NCBI GenBank assembly: GCA_963205465.1
Contig: CAUJKG010000199.1
Span: 1-17,924, forward strand
DNA length: 17,924 nucleotides
Source: Pseudomonadota bacterium
GTDB lineage: Bacteria > Pseudomonadota > Alphaproteobacteria > Rhizobiales > Xanthobacteraceae
Reading direction: 5' to 3'
Positions 14,515 to 17,924 of this stretch are shown here, piece by piece. The notes under the pieces were generated by a model, which was not told where the DNA came from, searched no databases, and saw only the letters and a program-made list of their open reading frames with translations. Made by a program: the position numbers and the translations under genes. The stretch's first letter is position 1. Each line of letters opens with the position of its first letter.

Positions 14515-15033
14515 CTAGATGTCATGCGCCGTAAATGCGGTGCGATGATGTGCGGCGGATGCTTCCGAGAAGCAGCAGAAAATAATGTAGCCGATTTCTG
14601 CGAGGGTCTCAGCCTCCTGCATGCTCGCAGCAACCGCGATGCATGCTGCCTCTGCGGCAGGGAAACGATAAACGCCGGTCGAGATCGCCGGGAAGGCGAT
14701 TGAGCGCAACGCGTGTTTATGCGCAAGCCGCATCGACTTGCGATAGCAGGAAGCGAGCAACTCGGCTTCGTTTTCACCGCCGCCCTGCCAGACCGGTCCG
14801 ACGGTATGGATCACATGCCGCGCGGGCAGGCGATAACCTTTTGTAATTTTGGCATCGCCGGTTGCACAGCCGCCAAGCGTGCGGCATTCGTCGAGCAATT
14901 CCGGACCGGCGGCGCGATGAATCGCACCATCGACGCCACCACCACCAAGCAGCGAATTGTTCGCGGCATTCACGATGGCATCGACGTCCAGTTTTGTGAT
15001 GTCACCGATGACAATTTCAAAACGAGCAGGCAT
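14515..15033 (-). CDS. Macro-domain protein, probable ADP-ribosyl or O-acetyl-ADP-ribose hydrolase
   Basis: The 172-residue protein is a single macro domain of the MacroD/YmdB type: GDITKLDVDAIVNAANNSLLGGGG (about 10-33), then VDGAIHRAAGPELLDEC, HVIHTVGPVW and AFPAISTGVYRFP near the C-terminus. Family members bind ADP-ribose and cleave O-acetyl-ADP-ribose or remove mono-ADP-ribose from proteins. The NAAN motif and the Gly-rich loop followed by Asp-Gly-Ala-Ile are the residues usually tied to catalysis. It lies 37 bp after the patatin gene on the same strand, so the two may be cotranscribed. The ribosome site is poor, and the leader has a small stem (AGCGC/GCGCT, 15045-15060). Confidence 0.93.
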   Translation of the reverse strand: MPARFEIVIGDITKLDVDAIVNAANNSLLGGGGVDGAIHRAAGPELLDECRTLGGCATGDAKITKGYRLPARHVIHTVGPVWQGGGENEAELLASCYRKSMRLAHKHALRSIAFPAISTGVYRFPAAEAACIAVAASMQEAETLAEIGYIIFCCFSEASAAHHRTAFTAHDI

Positions 15034-15070
15034 GAGTTTACGATAGCGCCTTCTAGCGCTGCGGGCGATA

Positions 15071-16096
15071 TCATCCGCCTTCCTTGCGCAGATCGAGCGT
15101 CGAGCGGCGGCCGATTGCCCGGTAATTCTTCTTGAGAAAGGCCTCAGTAGCGGCGCGTCCGATGTCGCGCAGGTGCTGGAAGAACGACCAGTCGACGTTG
15201 AACTTGGAACTCGAGTTGAGTTCGAGCAGACCTTCGCCTGCTTCGATGCGGTGCAGGCGCACTTCCGGCGACGTCTTGCCGGTGAAGCGGCGCAGGAGTT
15301 TTGAGCCGAGCATGCGGTTTACATAACCAATTGCGCGGAATTCAGATGCCAATGACGCGTTGAAGGTGATCTCGTTGATGCGGTTGAGAATGTCGCGCGC
15401 GCTTTGCGGCGTTTCAGCGCGCTCCACCGGATTGGTCTGTACCAGCAAGACGTCGCCGCCTTCGCCGTTCCGAAAGAAAGGAAATAGCGGAGGATTACCG
15501 ACATAGCCGCCGTCCCAATACGGCGTGCCGTCGATTTCGACCGCCTTGAACAGAAACGGCAGGCAGGCCGACGCCATCACGACATCGGCGGTAATCTCCT
15601 TGCCTTGGAAGACGCGCACCTTGCCGGTGTGAACATTGGTCGCGGAGAGATAGATCTTGAGATCGTTGCTCTTGCGCAGCGCCTCGAAGTCCACCTCGCG
15701 CTCCAGCACGTCGCGCAGCGGATTGATGTTGAATGGATTGAAGTCGTAGGGCGAGACGAAGCGGCTTGCGACATCCATGGCGAGAAAGAACGGGTTCTGG
15801 TCGAGCGACCAGTTGCCGAGCCAGCGGTCTACCATGCCGCGCTGCATCGGGCTCAGGCGGCCGTCGCGCGACACGGCACGCCAGAAACTCTCGAGCGCAT
15901 TTTTCGCGCCCTCGCGCCCATCTTTGTGGAAGCCGCTTGCGAGCACGACTGCATTCATGGCGCCGGCGGAAGTGCCCGAAATCGAATCGATTTCCAGCCG
16001 CTGCTCTTCCAGCAGCCGGTCGAGGACGCCCCAGGTGAAAGCGCCATGTGCGCCGCCGCCCTGTAAAGCGAGGTTCACGGTTTTCGAACTGCGCAT
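15071..16096 (-). CDS. Patatin-like phospholipase
   Basis: A 341-residue serine lipase/acyl hydrolase of the patatin family. All active-site elements are present: the oxyanion loop GGGAHG (13-18), nucleophile motif GTSAG (41-45, Ser43) and the dyad motif DGG (195-197, Asp195). The family cleaves acyl chains from phospholipids; bacterial members of this size are usually cytosolic or membrane-associated and often involved in lipid turnover. There is no signal peptide. The start at 16096 puts the GGGAHG loop at the usual distance from the N-terminus. The frame remains open for another 148 codons upstream, but these run through the divergent promoter and into the zur gene on the other strand, so they were rejected. 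The promoter probably lies at 16164-16199, shared with zur. Confidence 0.93.
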   Translation of the reverse strand: MRSSKTVNLALQGGGAHGAFTWGVLDRLLEEQRLEIDSISGTSAGAMNAVVLASGFHKDGREGAKNALESFWRAVSRDGRLSPMQRGMVDRWLGNWSLDQNPFFLAMDVASRFVSPYDFNPFNINPLRDVLEREVDFEALRKSNDLKIYLSATNVHTGKVRVFQGKEITADVVMASACLPFLFKAVEIDGTPYWDGGYVGNPPLFPFFRNGEGGDVLLVQTNPVERAETPQSARDILNRINEITFNASLASEFRAIGYVNRMLGSKLLRRFTGKTSPEVRLHRIEAGEGLLELNSSSKFNVDWSFFQHLRDIGRAATEAFLKKNYRAIGRRSTLDLRKEGG

Positions 16097-16163
16097 GGCG
16101 GAGGCCCTGTCCCGTATGCAAATGCGCTGCTTCCGGGAATGGTTGCCGGGAGCCGGAACAAGA

Positions 16164-16199
16164 TTATATTGTGCAATGCACCATAAGGTGCAAGGGCTG
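16164..16199 (-). promoter_or_regulatory. Putative patatin promoter with overlapping GTGCA operators
   Basis: On the minus strand TATAAT (16169-16164) is preceded at 19 bases by TTGCAC, a plausible sigma-70 promoter for the patatin gene. The spacer contains overlapping inverted repeats: GTGCA-A-TGCAC (16171-16181) and TGCACC-ATAA-GGTGCA (16177-16192), so three GTGCA half-sites lie in 22 bases. On the plus strand TTGCCG (16143), 16 bases and TATATT (16165) could also serve zur. A 6-base stem GGGCTG/CAGCCC (16194-16210) follows. The repeats look like an operator for a dimeric regulator and do not resemble the usual AT-rich Zur box. Confidence 0.5.
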
Positions 16200-16219
16200 G
16201 TTTTCAGCCCATTTCGCCT

Positions 16220-16234
16220 GATATTCTGTATCTG
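16220..16234 (+). promoter_or_regulatory. Possible extended -10 giving a leaderless zur transcript
   Basis: TGATATTCT (16219-16227) fits an extended -10 element (TGn followed by TATTCT). With usual spacing transcription would start at about 16234-16235, the ATG of zur itself, and no ribosome site is seen in the 20 bases before that ATG. The same bases include GATA-N5-TATC (16220-16232), a weak dyad that could be a degenerate autoregulatory site. This is an inference from a short motif. Confidence 0.3.
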
Positions 16235-16723
16235 ATGCAAAAAGCCTTTCCCGATCCCAGTCACGACCACGACCAATGCGTTGAAGATGCTTTGTCGCGC
16301 GCGGAAAAAACCTGCGGGGGCAGGGGACTTCGGCTCACGCCCTTGCGCCGCCGGGTGCTGGAAATTCTTGCGCAGAGCCATGCGCCGGTTGGTGCTTACG
16401 AGATCGTCGAAAAGCTCGCGGCCAATGGAGAAGCGGTCCCGGCGATGTCGGTTTATCGCGCACTCGATTTTCTTACCGAAGAGAATCTCGCGCACCGCAT
16501 CGAAAGCCGGAACGCATTTCTGGCCTGCAACGCGGGGCACGAGCGCGCGGAGCCGGTGATGTTTCTGCTTTGCGAAAAATGCGGCGCGGTCGCCGAGATG
16601 CAGGCCGCGTCGTTCAGCCGGGATGTGGCCAAGGCGACCAAGGCGGCGGGTTTCGAGGCGCGCTCCTCGATCATTGAAGTGAGCGGCATCTGCGAGCCGT
16701 GCCGGAAGAAATCCAGACGATGA
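16235..16723 (+). CDS. zur: Fur-family zinc uptake regulator (Zur-type)
   Basis: A 162-residue metal-sensing repressor that matches Zur more closely than Fur along its length: AEKTCGGRGLRLTPLRRRVLEIL at the N-terminus, the recognition-helix region MSVYRALDFLTEENLAHRIES (71-91), CEKCGAVAE (113-121) and IIEVSGICEPC (146-156). Cys113, Cys116, Cys153 and Cys156 correspond to the structural zinc site. For the regulatory site, by comparison with my memory of E. coli Zur, His87, Cys98 and Glu121 are kept, while the remaining His position appears as Glu106 (His102 is nearby). The N-terminus has an extra HDHD cluster. The ATG has no Shine-Dalgarno sequence. The stop overlaps the ATG of ispG (ATGA), so the two are translationally coupled. 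Confidence 0.9.
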   Translation: MQKAFPDPSHDHDQCVEDALSRAEKTCGGRGLRLTPLRRRVLEILAQSHAPVGAYEIVEKLAANGEAVPAMSVYRALDFLTEENLAHRIESRNAFLACNAGHERAEPVMFLLCEKCGAVAEMQAASFSRDVAKATKAAGFEARSSIIEVSGICEPCRKKSRR

Positions 16724-17924
16724 ACAGGCTTGAGAACGACAGGACGTTTGGCGCCGCGGCGCGGCGCGTTTCGGTGCCGGTGGACGTTGGCGGCGTGATC
16801 GTCGGCGGGGGCCATCCGATCGTCGTGCAGTCGATGACGAATACCGATACCGCGGACATCGAAAAGACCGCGAGACAGGTCGCCGATCTGTTTCGTGCAG
16901 GCTCTGAGATCGTGCGGATCACGGTCGACCGCGATGAAGCCGCGGCCGCCGTGCCGCATATTCGCGACCGGCTCGCGAAGCTGAACCTCGACGTGCCGCT
17001 GGTCGGCGATTTTCATTATATCGGCCACAAGCTCTTGGCTGATCATCCCGCCTGCGCCGAGGCGCTTGCAAAATATCGCATCAATCCCGGCAATGTCGGC
17101 TTCCGGGAAAAACGCGACAAGCAGTTCTCTTCGATCATCGAGATCGCGCTTCAATACGGCAAGCCTGTCCGCATCGGCGCGAACTGGGGGTCGCTCGATC
17201 AGGAACTGCTCACGCATCTGATGGATCAGAACGCGGCATCCGCGAAGCCGCTGGAAGCGCGCGCAGTCACGCGCGAGGCGCTGGTGCAGTCGGCGCTGCT
17301 CTCGGCGGCCCGCGCCGAAGAACTCGGCATGCAGCGCGGGCAGATTATTCTCTCTGCCAAAGTTTCCGCGGTACAGGATCTGATCGCGGTCTATCAGGAT
17401 CTTGCGCGCCGTTCCGATTATGCGCTGCATCTCGGGTTGACCGAAGCCGGGATGGGCTCGAAGGGCATCGTCGCTTCCGCCGCCTCGCTCTCGATCCTGT
17501 TGCAGCAGGGGATCGGCGACACCATTCGCATTTCGCTGACGCCCGAGCCGAATGGCGACCGCACGCTGGAAGTGAAGGTGGCGCAGGAACTCCTGCAGAC
17601 CATGGGCTTCCGCACCTTCGTGCCGCTGGTTGCCGCTTGTCCCGGCTGCGGCCGCACGACGTCGACGGTGTTTCTGGAACTCGCCTTCGAGATTCAGTCT
17701 TACATTCGCGACTCGATGGCGGAGTGGAAGCAAAAGTATCCCGGAGTGGAAACGCTGAACGTCGCGGTCATGGGTTGCATCGTGAACGGTCCCGGCGAAT
17801 CGAAACACGCCGATATCGGCATCTCGCTGCCCGGTACCGGCGAAGCACCGACGGCGCCGGTGTTCATCGACGGCAAAAAGGCGATGACACTGCGTGGACC
17901 AACGCTCGCCGCCGATTTCAAGGC
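16720..17924 (+). CDS. ispG: 4-hydroxy-3-methylbut-2-enyl diphosphate synthase IspG (3' end outside window)
   Basis: IspG (GcpE) is a [4Fe-4S] enzyme of the MEP isoprenoid pathway that converts methylerythritol cyclodiphosphate to HMBPP in the cytoplasm. The translated frame starting at 16720 shows PIVVQSMTNTDTAD near the N-terminus, PLVGDFHYIGHKL, YRINPGNVG, VRIGANWGSL, LGLTEAGMGSKGIV, ACPGCGRT (Cys307, Cys310) and MGCIVNGPGE (Cys353, Glu360). The three cysteines and the glutamate are the expected cluster ligands. The 401 visible codons include all catalytic regions; only a short C-terminus is missing. The spacing between the second and third cysteine (43) is larger than in E. coli as I recall it (32), in keeping with the longer alphaproteobacterial form. 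The start overlaps the zur stop by 4 bp. Confidence 0.96.
   Translation, partial: MNRLENDRTFGAAARRVSVPVDVGGVIVGGGHPIVVQSMTNTDTADIEKTARQVADLFRAGSEIVRITVDRDEAAAAVPHIRDRLAKLNLDVPLVGDFHYIGHKLLADHPACAEALAKYRINPGNVGFREKRDKQFSSIIEIALQYGKPVRIGANWGSLDQELLTHLMDQNAASAKPLEARAVTREALVQSALLSAARAEELGMQRGQIILSAKVSAVQDLIAVYQDLARRSDYALHLGLTEAGMGSKGIVASAASLSILLQQGIGDTIRISLTPEPNGDRTLEVKVAQELLQTMGFRTFVPLVAACPGCGRTTSTVFLELAFEIQSYIRDSMAEWKQKYPGVETLNVAVMGCIVNGPGESKHADIGISLPGTGEAPTAPVFIDGKKAMTLRGPTLAADFK

Noticed and set aside
16453..17808. A 451-codon open frame on the minus strand
   Set aside because: It lies opposite zur and ispG, whose plus-strand translation shows full family motifs. The minus product is Arg/His-rich with no recognisable domain, as expected from a shadow of high-GC coding DNA.

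Overview
The window looks like a chromosomal segment of an alphaproteobacterium of the order Hyphomicrobiales (Rhizobiales), probably near the Bradyrhizobium/Rhodoplanes/Xanthobacteraceae side. This is inferred from the high GC content, the gene families present, and two sequences that fit the EcfG general-stress promoter typical of this group. No species is named because no marker gene for that is present. There is no CRISPR array, insertion sequence, phage gene or tRNA/rRNA gene that I can see. The DNA is densely coding and mostly ordinary housekeeping and accessory metabolism.

Layout. (a) 1-2466, plus strand: the end of a P1B-type metal-exporting ATPase, a short-form tRNA-hydroxylating rhodanese (TrhO), a 37-residue DnaJ-like zinc-knuckle protein and a small secreted protein. 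(b) 2480-5681, minus strand: three membrane proteins concerned with ions (MgtC family, NhaD Na+/H+ antiporter, TerC family). A 27-bp near-complete palindrome covers the likely nhaD -10 box. (c) 5682-6405: an intergenic region carrying two outward-facing EcfG-like promoters, one for terC and one for a His/Tyr-rich exported peptide, followed by a strong terminator. (d) 6411-8253: a YbaK-type editing protein, a membrane-anchored nuclease and a secreted hypothetical protein. (e) 8397-10002, plus strand: two tandem, distantly similar ParA/MinD-like NTPases, the first with an intact deviant Walker A and the second without the P-loop lysine. This pair is the best candidate for an undescribed system. 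(f) 13256-10006, minus strand: a tight four-gene operon for maturation of a molybdenum hydroxylase (XdhC N-domain protein, LysE-type exporter, XdhC C-domain protein, MoeA-like/MocA-like fusion). (g) 16096-13340, minus strand: patatin phospholipase, macro-domain protein and a secreted protein of unknown function. (h) 16235-17924, plus strand: a Zur-type regulator overlapping the start of ispG, which runs off the window.

How they may work together. The window repeatedly touches metal and ion homeostasis (P1B ATPase, MgtC, NhaD, TerC, His-rich peptide, Zur), but these genes are in separate transcription units and a common regulon is not shown. The molybdenum operon is internally coherent; its target enzyme is not encoded here. 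The NTPase pair converges on that operon with only 3 bp between the stop codons.
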